From positions 434,001 through 498,000 of the forward strand of contig JHVP01000003.1 of NCBI GenBank assembly GCA_000620205.1: 64,000 bases of DNA, read 5' to 3'. This DNA comes from Geodermatophilaceae bacterium URHA0031 (lineage in GTDB: Bacteria > Actinomycetota > Actinomycetes > Mycobacteriales > Geodermatophilaceae). Position numbers and translations under genes: made by a program. The notes under the pieces were generated by a model that was given only the letters and a program-made list of their open reading frames with translations, had not been told where the DNA came from and ran no database searches. The number at the start of each line of letters is the position of its first letter. Position 1 is the first letter of the stretch. Below, piece by piece: positions 34,074-40,445 of this stretch.

Positions 34074-34316
34074 GTGCCCAGCACCGCAGACATCCAGGCC
34101 GGTCTCGGCGAGATCCTGGAGGAGGTGGCCGGCGTGACCCCCGCCGACGCCACCCCGGAGAAGTCGTTCACCGACGACCTCGACGTCGACTCGCTGTCGA
34201 TGGTCGAGATCGCCACCGCCGTCGAGGACAAGTTCGGCGTCGCGATCCCGGACGACGAGCTGGCCAACATCAAGACGGTCGGCGACGCGATCTCCTTCAT
34301 CGAGAAGAACCAGTAA
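34074..34316 (+). CDS. acpP: Acyl carrier protein
   Basis: An 80-residue acidic four-helix protein with the phosphopantetheine site DLDVDSLSMVE; Ser40 takes the 4'-phosphopantetheine arm that carries the growing acyl chain between FabD, FabH and FabF. It shows the normal bacterial AcpP length, without the C-terminal extension of mycobacterial AcpM. GTG at 34074 follows GAGAGGACC at good spacing. It lies between fabH and fabF as in Streptomyces. Confidence 0.97.
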   Translation: MPSTADIQAGLGEILEEVAGVTPADATPEKSFTDDLDVDSLSMVEIATAVEDKFGVAIPDDELANIKTVGDAISFIEKNQ

Positions 34317-34321
34317 GAGGA

Positions 34322-34372
34322 CCACCCTTCCCCCCACGCCTCGCACGCTCGGCGCGGGCCCCTGAAGGGTGG
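34322..34372 (+). repeat. Hairpin repeat between acpP and fabF
   Basis: CCACCCTTC (34322-34330) and GAAGGGTGG (34364-34372) form a perfect 9-bp stem around a 33-nt loop containing CTCGCACGCTCGGCGCGGG, starting five bases after the acpP stop. The loop length and inner sequence match the element after DUF3052 (23570-23620), although the stems differ and are internally compensated. It may cut expression of fabF and accD6 relative to acpP. Confidence 0.65.
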
Positions 34373-34427
34373 CCACACGCCCGCACTCCCCCGGCCGTCC
34401 GGCCAGCCAGTCCCAGGAGGACAGACC

Positions 34428-35666
34428 ATGAGCACGCCCACCGACGTCGTCGTCACCGGGCTCGGTGCCACCACGCCCCTCGGTGGTGACGTCGCCACCA
34501 CCTGGGAGGCACTGCTGGCCGGCCGGTCCGGGGTCAGCCGGATCACCGACGACTGGGCCAAGGAGTTCCCCGCCCAGCTCGTCGCCCGGCTGACCCACGA
34601 GCCGGCCGATCAGCTGGACCGGGTCCGCGTCCGCCGGCTCGACCGCAGCCAGCAGGTCGCGGTCGTCGCCGCGGAGGAGGCCTGGAAGGACGCCAACGGC
34701 GCCGACTCGGGCGTCGACCCGCTGCGGCTCGCCGTCGTCTTCGGCACCGGCATCGGGGGTGCGCTGACGCTGCTCGGCCAGGACGACGTCCTGGAGAGCA
34801 AGGGCCCCAAGCGCGTCTCCCCGTTCACCATCCCGATGCTCATGCCCAACGGCCCGGCGGCCGCCGTGGGCCTGGCCATCGGCGCCCGTGCCGGGGTGCA
34901 CGCCCCGGTCAGCGCCTGCGCCTCCGGCGCCGAGGCGATCCGGTGGGGCCTGGACCTGCTCCGCTTCAACCGGGCCGACATGGTCGTGGTCGGCGGCACC
35001 GAGGCCTGCGTGCACCCGCTGCCGATGGCCGGGTTCGCCGCGATGCGCGCGATGAGCACCCGCAACGACGAACCCGAGCGCGCCTCGCGCCCGTTCGACA
35101 AGGGCCGGGACGGCTTCATCCTCGGCGAGGGCGCCGCCGCCCTGGTGCTCGAGCGCGCCGACGCGGCCGCCGCCCGCGGCGCCACCGTCTACGGCCGGCT
35201 GGCCGGTGCCGGCGCGACGTCCGACGGCTACGACCTGGTCGCCCCCCACCCGGAGGGCGAGGGCGCAGCCCGGGCCATCGGCGCCGCGATCCGCGACGCC
35301 GGGCTGACCCCCGCCGACATCGGGCACGTCAACGCGCACGCCACGTCGACGCCGCTGGGTGACCTCGCCGAGGCCACCGCCATCCGCGACGCGATCGGCG
35401 AGCACCCGCTGGTCACCGCCACCAAGAGCCAGACCGGCCACCTGCTCGGCGCGGCCGGTGCGCTGGAGTCGGTGTTCAGCATCCTCGCGCTGCGCGACCA
35501 GGTCGTGCCGGCGACGGCGAACCTGGACGACCCCGACGACGGGGCCGCCATCCAGGCGCTGGACATCGTCCGCCGCGAGCCCCGGAAGGCCACCTTCTCC
35601 GCCGCGCTGAACGACTCGTTCGGCTTCGGCGGCCACAACATGGCGCTCGTGTTCACGACGGCGTGA
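34428..35666 (+). CDS. fabF: 3-oxoacyl-ACP synthase II FabF
   Basis: FabF elongates acyl-ACP with malonyl-ACP. The 412 residues hold the Cys164-His304-His338 triad in SACASGAEAI, NAHATSTPLGD and TGHLLGAAGALE, and the closing NDSFGFGGHN glycine-rich loop. It is the single KAS II of the cluster (mycobacteria have two, KasA and KasB). A GGAGG ribosome site precedes the ATG at 34428. It follows acpP by 111 bp that contain a repeat hairpin. Confidence 0.96.
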   Translation: MSTPTDVVVTGLGATTPLGGDVATTWEALLAGRSGVSRITDDWAKEFPAQLVARLTHEPADQLDRVRVRRLDRSQQVAVVAAEEAWKDANGADSGVDPLRLAVVFGTGIGGALTLLGQDDVLESKGPKRVSPFTIPMLMPNGPAAAVGLAIGARAGVHAPVSACASGAEAIRWGLDLLRFNRADMVVVGGTEACVHPLPMAGFAAMRAMSTRNDEPERASRPFDKGRDGFILGEGAAALVLERADAAAARGATVYGRLAGAGATSDGYDLVAPHPEGEGAARAIGAAIRDAGLTPADIGHVNAHATSTPLGDLAEATAIRDAIGEHPLVTATKSQTGHLLGAAGALESVFSILALRDQVVPATANLDDPDDGAAIQALDIVRREPRKATFSAALNDSFGFGGHNMALVFTTA

Positions 35667-35677
35667 GCAAGGACCTC

Positions 35678-35728
35678 CTGGCCCTCCACCACTCGCAGGC
35701 TCGCGGCGGGCCCCTGCACCGGGGCCAG
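35678..35728 (+). repeat. Hairpin repeat between fabF and accD6
   Basis: CTGGCCC (35678-35684) and GGGCCAG (35722-35728) flank a 37-nt loop with CACTCGCAGGCTCGCGGCG followed by GGCCCCTGC. The loop is a variant of the same family as 34322-34372, and its GCTCGCGG-GGGCCCCTGC part is found in inverse orientation at about 23531-23555. It begins 11 bp after the fabF stop. Confidence 0.6.
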
Positions 35729-35757
35729 ACCGTGAACGCCGCTCCGAGGAGCTGCTC

Positions 35758-37173
35758 ATGACCACGATCTCCGCCGCACCGCCGCCTGCCGCGACCGTCG
35801 ACCCGCGGGACCCCGAGGACCGGCTGACCCGGTTCTTCGACCCCGGGTCGATGCACCCGCTCGCCCCCCGGGACACCTCCGGGGTCCTGGCGGCGCGCGG
35901 CACGGTGGCCGGTTCGCCAGCGATCGCCTACTGCACCGACGCCACGATCATGGGCGGCGCGATGGGCGTCGACGGCTGCCGGCACATCGTCGACGCCATC
36001 GACGCCGCACTGCGCGAGCGGGTGCCGGTCGTCGGCATCTGGCACTCCGGCGGGGCCCGGCTGGCCGAGGGCGTCACCGCGCTCCATGCGGTCGGTGAGG
36101 TGTTCGCGGCGATGGTGCGGGCGTCGGGCCGGGTGCCGCAGATCTCGGTGGTGCTCGGCGCGGCCGCCGGCGGCGCCGCCTACGGCCCGGCGCTGACCGA
36201 CCTGGTGATCATGGGTCCGGCCGGCCGGGTCTTCGTCACCGGCCCGGACGTCGTCCGCTCGGTGACCGGTGAGGTCGTGGACCAGGAGCAGCTCGGCGGC
36301 CCGGACACGCACGGACGGCGGTCCGGGGTCGTGCACGTGGTCACCGACACCGAGGCCGACGCGCTGGAGACGGCCCGGACGGCGGTCCACCTGCTCGCCG
36401 CGCAGGGCACCTTCGCCCCGGCGGAGGGCGAGCCCGCGGTCGACCTGATGGCGCTGCTGCCCGAGCAGCGCAACCGCGCCTACGACGTCAAGCCGGTGGT
36501 CGCGGCGCTGCTCGACGGGCCGGGGCTGGAGCTGCACCCGCGATTCGCGCCGAACATCATCACCACGCTGGGCCGGCTGGCCGGCCGCACCGTCGGGGTG
36601 ATCGCCAACAACCCGCTCCGGCTCGGTGGCTGCCTGGACTCCGCGTCGGCGGAGAAGGCGGCCCGGTTCGTGCGGATGTGCGACGCGTTCGGCGTGCCGC
36701 TGGTCGTGCTGGTCGACGTCCCCGGTTACCTGCCCGGCGTCGGCCAGGAGTGGGACGGCGTGGTGCGGCGCGGCGCGAAGCTGCTGCACGCCTTCGCCGA
36801 GGCGGTCGTGCCCCGGGTGACCCTGGTGACCCGCAAGTCCTACGGCGGGGCCTACATCGCGATGAACGCCCGCTCGCTGGGCGCCACCGCGGTGTTCGCC
36901 TGGCCGGGCGCCGAGGTGGCCGTGATGGGCGCCAAGGCAGCGGTCGGGATCCTGCACCGCAAGAAGCTCGCCGCCGCCCAGCCCGGCGAGCGGGAGGCGC
37001 TGCACGCGCAGCTGGCCGCCGAGCACGAGCGGATCGCCGGTGGGGTCAACCGGGCGCGCGAGATCGGCGTCGTGGACGACGTCGTCGCGCCGACCGACAC
37101 CAAGCGCCGGCTGGTGGCCGCCCTGGCCGAGGCCCCGTCCGGCCGCGGGGCGCACGGCAACATCCCGCTGTAG
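35758..37173 (+). CDS. accD6: Acyl-CoA carboxylase carboxyltransferase beta subunit (AccD6-like)
   Basis: The 471-residue protein is a biotin-dependent carboxyltransferase: GIWHSGGARLAEG, VVLGAAAGGAAYGPALTDL, VTGPDVVRSVTGE, NNPLRLGGCLDSASAEKAARF and VDVPGYLPGVGQEWDGVVRRGAKLL then SYGGAYIAM, the two oxyanion-hole halves. It transfers carboxyl from biotin on an AccA3-type alpha subunit to acetyl-CoA, supplying malonyl-CoA to the cluster. M. tuberculosis accD6 (Rv2247) has the same position after the KAS genes. The alpha subunit is not in the window. The ATG at 35758 has GAGGAG seven nt upstream. Confidence 0.93.
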   Translation: MTTISAAPPPAATVDPRDPEDRLTRFFDPGSMHPLAPRDTSGVLAARGTVAGSPAIAYCTDATIMGGAMGVDGCRHIVDAIDAALRERVPVVGIWHSGGARLAEGVTALHAVGEVFAAMVRASGRVPQISVVLGAAAGGAAYGPALTDLVIMGPAGRVFVTGPDVVRSVTGEVVDQEQLGGPDTHGRRSGVVHVVTDTEADALETARTAVHLLAAQGTFAPAEGEPAVDLMALLPEQRNRAYDVKPVVAALLDGPGLELHPRFAPNIITTLGRLAGRTVGVIANNPLRLGGCLDSASAEKAARFVRMCDAFGVPLVVLVDVPGYLPGVGQEWDGVVRRGAKLLHAFAEAVVPRVTLVTRKSYGGAYIAMNARSLGATAVFAWPGAEVAVMGAKAAVGILHRKKLAAAQPGEREALHAQLAAEHERIAGGVNRAREIGVVDDVVAPTDTKRRLVAALAEAPSGRGAHGNIPL

Positions 37174-37178
37174 GCGGA

Positions 37179-37225
37179 GACGACGAACGGCCCGGCACCC
37201 CGAGGGTGCCGGGCCGTTCGTCGTC
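37179..37225 (+). terminator. Strong terminator of the fas operon
   Basis: A perfect 22-bp stem (37179-37200 with 37204-37225) and 3-nt loop start six bases after the accD6 stop. It is the most stable hairpin in the window, and ends the fabD-accD6 transcription unit. Confidence 0.92.
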
Positions 37226-37257
37226 CAGGTCGGCGTCCGTCGTCGCCTGGCCCGCGC

Positions 37258-37343
37258 GTTCCCCGGGTTGACCCGGGTCGCGCGGGGTTGAGCCGCGTCA
37301 GCACGCGGCTCAACCCCTGCTCAGGTGGGTTGACCCGGGGAAC
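37258..37343. repeat. Compound palindrome downstream of the fas operon
   Basis: Outer arms GTTCCCCGGGT (37258-37268) and ACCCGGGGAAC (37333-37343) enclose a perfect 15-bp hairpin GGGGTTGAGCCGCGT (37284-37298) / ACGCGGCTCAACCCC (37303-37317), with GGGTTGACCC repeated in both flanks (37265 and 37328). It lies in the convergent gap before the DUF3145 stop and may serve as that gene's terminator, but the layered symmetry suggests a mobile or REP-like element. Confidence 0.65.
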
Positions 37344-37370
37344 GACCGACCCCTGAGGCGGGGTCCTTCG

Positions 37371-37871
37371 TCAGACGACCTGGTGGAGCCAGGTGACCTG
37401 GGTGCCGTCGCCGGCGTGGCGGTAGGCCTCGAGGTCGGCGTCCCAGGCGGCGCCGAGCAGGTCGTCGACCCCGTGGCGGAAGGCCTCCACGGAGTTCGCG
37501 GTCGCCGCGAGGTGGCGGAGCTGCTGCTCGTTGACGATCAGGTCGCCGTTCGCGCTGATCGAGGAGCGGTGCACGCCGTAGCCGGGCACGTAGGACATGC
37601 GCTCGCCGTCGTTGCCCTGGCTGGCTTCCTCGGTGACCTCGAAGCGCAGCATCGGCCACTGCTTGAGGGCGGCCACCAGCTTGGCCCCGGTCCCCGGCGC
37701 GCCCGTCCAGGCGACCTCGGCTCGGTAGGACCCGTGGGTCACGGGCTGCTCGCCCCATGCCAAAGAGACCGGCGTGCCGACAACGCGCTCGAGCGCCCAC
37801 TCGACATGCTGGCAGAGAGCCTTCGGGCACGCGTGCACGAAGACGACACCCTGGGCTGACCGTCGCTGCAC
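37371..37871 (-). CDS. DUF3145 family protein
   Basis: A 166-residue cytoplasmic protein matching DUF3145: FVHACPKALCQHVEWALERV near residues 11-30, HGSYRAEVAWTG, LRFEVTEEAS, and DLIVNEQQLRHLAATANSVEAFRHGVDDLLGAAWDADLE. It is conserved and nearly universal in actinobacteria, with unknown function, and often encoded near fatty acid synthesis genes. The GTG at 37871 has GGAGG at good distance. Its stop codon is the start of a short TGACGAAGGACCCC stretch shared with the DUF3052 3' end. Confidence 0.92.
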   Translation of the reverse strand: MQRRSAQGVVFVHACPKALCQHVEWALERVVGTPVSLAWGEQPVTHGSYRAEVAWTGAPGTGAKLVAALKQWPMLRFEVTEEASQGNDGERMSYVPGYGVHRSSISANGDLIVNEQQLRHLAATANSVEAFRHGVDDLLGAAWDADLEAYRHAGDGTQVTWLHQVV

Positions 37872-38179
37872 GGTGCACCTCCATCGACTCGACTGACTCC
37901 GTCTTCCCCAACGGACCTGTCGTGCGATGAACTGCAGACGTACCTCGGCGGCTCTCAGAGCGACCGAGGACAGTTTGCCGGATCGTGACCTTGGCGCGCC
38001 AGTGCTGAGCGGGAACGATGAGACGCCCGGGGACGGATGGGTCCACCGTGGCGATCATCAGGGCAGGTCAGCGCGATCTTGAGCGCGACACGTGGACAGC
38101 TGCGACCGCGATCGTCCACCGGTCGCGATGGCGGGGCACCCCGCCGGGCCGTCCGCCGTGAACGCTAGCGTGACGCCCT
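37872..38179. other. Intergenic region between DUF3145 and the tRNA gene
   Basis: 308 bp with no convincing ORF. It holds the DUF3145 ribosome site and presumably its promoter and that of the tRNA; I cannot point to convincing boxes. Confidence 0.4.
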
Positions 38180-38256
38180 GGGGCGGTAGCTCAGCCGGTC
38201 AGAGCATGGGACTCATAATCCCTGGGTCGTGGGTTCGAGCCCCACCCGCCCCACCA
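38180..38256 (+). tRNA. tRNA with anticodon CAT (Met or Ile2), attachment site of the element
   Basis: Acceptor GGGGCGG pairs with CCGCCCC, D-arm AGCTCAGCCGGTCAGAGC, anticodon stem GGGA/TCCC with loop CTCATAA (CAT) and T-arm GTGGGTTCGAGCCCCAC; CCA is encoded. Whether it is elongator tRNA-Met or the lysidine-modified tRNA-Ile2 cannot be decided from anticodon alone. The 3' 45 bases are repeated at 47619-47664, so integration of the element preserved the tRNA. Confidence 0.93.
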
Positions 38257-38257
38257 C
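38212..38257 (+). repeat. attL, 46-bp direct repeat within the tRNA 3' end
   Basis: The 46 bp from the anticodon loop through CCA plus one base are identical to 47619-47664. The bases differ beyond both ends (A versus G before, C versus G after). This is a typical tyrosine-recombinase attachment core. Confidence 0.93.
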
Positions 38258-38292
38258 CAGGCAAGACCCTGGGACTGTGTCCCGCACAACGC

Positions 38293-38322
38293 TTGTCGAG
38301 CAAGGGATTGGACGCCTAGACT
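38293..38322 (+). promoter_or_regulatory. Leaderless promoter of the integrase gene
   Basis: TTGTCG (38293-38298), an 18-nt spacer and TAGACT (38317-38322) are followed by six nt and the integrase ATG at 38329, with no Shine-Dalgarno. The start of transcription would coincide with the ATG. Confidence 0.65.
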
Positions 38323-38328
38323 GACCCC

Positions 38329-39252
38329 ATGCCGACCTCTCGCGCGCCCTCCATGAGCGCCGTGGACGACCTCTCGGCCCTGCTGCCCGACTGGCGCACC
38401 CACCTGCGCGCCCGCAACGTGGCGCCCTCCACGATCACCAGTTACCTCACCGTCGGCGGCAACCTGCTGACATGGCTGGGTGAGCACGGCATGCCCACCA
38501 CTGCCAGCGGGATCGCCCGCGAGCACCTGGAGGCGTTCCTGGCCTCACTGGTCGACCGGGTGGCCCCGGCCACCGTGGCCAAGCACTACCGATCGCTGCA
38601 GCAGCTGTTCCGGTGGCTGGTCGAGGACGGCGAGATCCCTCACTCGCCGATGGACCGGATGCGCCCCCCGGCCGTCCCAGAGCAGCCGGTCGAGGTGCTG
38701 ACCGACGCCGAGCTGCGCGCCCTGCTGGACGCCGCGAAAGGCAACACGTTCGAGAACCGCCGCGACACTGCACTGCTGCGCATGCTGCTCGACACCGGCG
38801 TCCGCCTCGGGGAACTGGCCGGGCTGGGCGTGGACGACCTGGACGCCGAGCAGAACGTGGCGGTCGTGATGGGCAAGGGTCGGCGCGGCCGGGCCGTGCC
38901 GTATGGGACCAAGACCGCCGACGCGCTGCGCCGTTACCGGCGCGTTCGTGCCCAGCACCCCCGGGCCGACTCCTCCGCCCTCTGGTTGGGCAAGCAAGGG
39001 GCGATGACGCACTGGGGCATCGCCCAGATGCTCAAGCGCCGCGCCACCGAGGCGGGGATCGAGAACGTGCACCCGCACCGGTTCCGGCACACCTACGCGC
39101 ACAACTGGTTGGCCTCCGGCGGCCAGGAGCAGGACCTGATGCGGCTGGCCGGGTGGAGGTCGCGTGAGATGGTCGGCCGCTACGCCGCCAGCGCCGCCGA
39201 CGAGCGTGCCCGTGCCGCCTTCCACCGCGCCGCCCTCGGGGACCGCCTGTGA
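38329..39252 (+). CDS. Tyrosine recombinase / integrase (XerC-like)
   Basis: The 307-residue enzyme has an N-terminal SAM-like core-binding domain (LPDWRTHLRARNVAPSTITSYL) and the catalytic domain with Arg159 (GVRLGELAGL), His250-x2-Arg253 (HRFRHTYAHNWL), the GWRS turn and the nucleophile Tyr285 (GRYAAS). No arm-binding domain is present, so it is simpler than phage lambda Int and closer to XerC/plasmid resolvase types. It is placed 72 bp from attL and should catalyse integration and excision at the tRNA. Its own promoter appears leaderless. Confidence 0.93.
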   Translation: MPTSRAPSMSAVDDLSALLPDWRTHLRARNVAPSTITSYLTVGGNLLTWLGEHGMPTTASGIAREHLEAFLASLVDRVAPATVAKHYRSLQQLFRWLVEDGEIPHSPMDRMRPPAVPEQPVEVLTDAELRALLDAAKGNTFENRRDTALLRMLLDTGVRLGELAGLGVDDLDAEQNVAVVMGKGRRGRAVPYGTKTADALRRYRRVRAQHPRADSSALWLGKQGAMTHWGIAQMLKRRATEAGIENVHPHRFRHTYAHNWLASGGQEQDLMRLAGWRSREMVGRYAASAADERARAAFHRAALGDRL

Positions 39253-39490
39253 TCTGGCGCGGAGCGCTGTGGCGATCACCACAGGTATGGGGGCCTGTAC
39301 GCGCTGTGCATGCTGCCGGTACCGTCTCGACAACGACGTAACAAGGGCCTGGTCCGAGCCCACGGGGTCGTCACCCGCTGCTGAGCGCTGACTAACTGAA
39401 CATCGAACCTGGCAAGGACTACGAAGCCGCATCGGACGGGCGAGCCGTAGCAGGGCCAAGGCAACCACCCCTTTTGTCTGGGAGTCCGCC

Positions 39491-39802
39491 TTGTCCCGTA
39501 CCACCACCGAGCGCGCCCTGATCGCGCGCCTGGCCGCCCACGAGTCGTGGGCCAAGACCGCTGATCGGTCGGCCCGCACGGCACCCGCCCGCGCCGCGCT
39601 GTTGTCGAAGTTCGAGCGCGAGGTCGACCCCGGGGGTGTGCTGCCCCCCGCCGAGCGCGCCCTGCGTGCCGAGCACGCCCGCAAAGCCCACTTCTCCCGC
39701 CTGGCCCTGCGGTCGGCCCAGGCCCGCCGGGCCAGGGCGGCTGCCCCCCGCCGGGTGACCGCGACGGCCGACCAGCGCCGGGCGGGGGGCACTGCCGCGT
39801 GA
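39491..39802 (+). CDS. Small basic hypothetical protein of the element (103 aa)
   Basis: The product begins MSRTTTERALIARLAAHESWA and is Arg/Ala-rich with VLPPAERALRAEHARKAHF and two long helices. The wording is common in actinomycete plasmids, prophages and chromosomal islands, where it is annotated as hypothetical; a nucleic-acid role is possible from the charge. The TTG start at 39491 has GGGAG seven nt upstream. It is the first gene of a tightly overlapping run leading to the primase; the 239 bp between integrase and this gene have no other gene. Confidence 0.7.
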   Translation: MSRTTTERALIARLAAHESWAKTADRSARTAPARAALLSKFEREVDPGGVLPPAERALRAEHARKAHFSRLALRSAQARRARAAAPRRVTATADQRRAGGTAA

Positions 39803-40092
39803 ACCCCGTCAACGAGGGGAGGCCGACCCCCGCCTCACGGGGTGCCGGCCTCCACAAGATCAATGCCACCGCCAAGCAGCCCGACCTCGACACCCACCCT
39901 ACCGCCGTCCCGGTCGCCTGGTGGACCCGCGCGAGCACCCGGAGCGGCTTGTCGTGGTGCCCCCTGGGATGCGGCGAGTTGCACCAGAACGTCGTGCCGC
40001 TCGACACCGCGGGTCCGGTGCTGCGCACCAGTCGCTGCGGTCGTGGCAGCTACCTGCTGGCCCTCCCCGACGTCGTGACGGTGACGGCGTGA
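39799..40092 (+). CDS. Hypothetical protein of the element (97 aa)
   Basis: It starts at a GTG at 39799 that overlaps the stop of the preceding gene (GTGA). A short cysteine cluster WCPLGCGELHQNVVPLD suggests a metal-bound knuckle. No family recognised. Its own stop overlaps the next start by four bases, so three genes are translated as one unit. Confidence 0.6.
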   Translation: MNPVNEGRPTPASRGAGLHKINATAKQPDLDTHPTAVPVAWWTRASTRSGLSWCPLGCGELHQNVVPLDTAGPVLRTSRCGRGSYLLALPDVVTVTA

Positions 40093-40445
40093 CCGCCCGC
40101 CCCGAGCCGCTGGGCATGGTGCTCGGTCTGCCCTGGACGACGGTCGACGCCTGGTACGACCAGGGCGGTCACCTCAACGTCCTCGTGCCGTTCACGCCGG
40201 CCGACGCCCCCGCCGACGTGCAGCGCGGCCTCGACCTGGTCCGTACCTCGATGATGACCGGCGCGTGCGACAACTGCGGCGCCCGGCGCATCTCCACCGG
40301 CAACCGGGCTGAGCGCCGCCGGACCGCCGGCAACCGCCCGGGCGTCGGGGTGGTGCGCGTTCTCCACCGTCCCGGCTGTCCGGCGAGCGAGCGGGCGCTG
40401 ACCGAGGCCGTGGAGCGGTGGCAGCAGCAGGAGGGCGCGCAGTGA
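40089..40445 (+). CDS. Hypothetical zinc-finger-like protein of the element (118 aa)
   Basis: GTG at 40089 overlaps the previous stop. The product has an N-terminal LGLPWTTVDAWYDQGGHLNV region and a CDNCGARR plus HRPGC pair that could bind zinc. It ends with WQQQEGAQ, whose codons contain the ribosome site (GGAGGG) of the primase gene. Position directly before the replication gene suggests an accessory replication or copy-control function, which is inference. Confidence 0.6.
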   Translation: MTARPEPLGMVLGLPWTTVDAWYDQGGHLNVLVPFTPADAPADVQRGLDLVRTSMMTGACDNCGARRISTGNRAERRRTAGNRPGVGVVRVLHRPGCPASERALTEAVERWQQQEGAQ

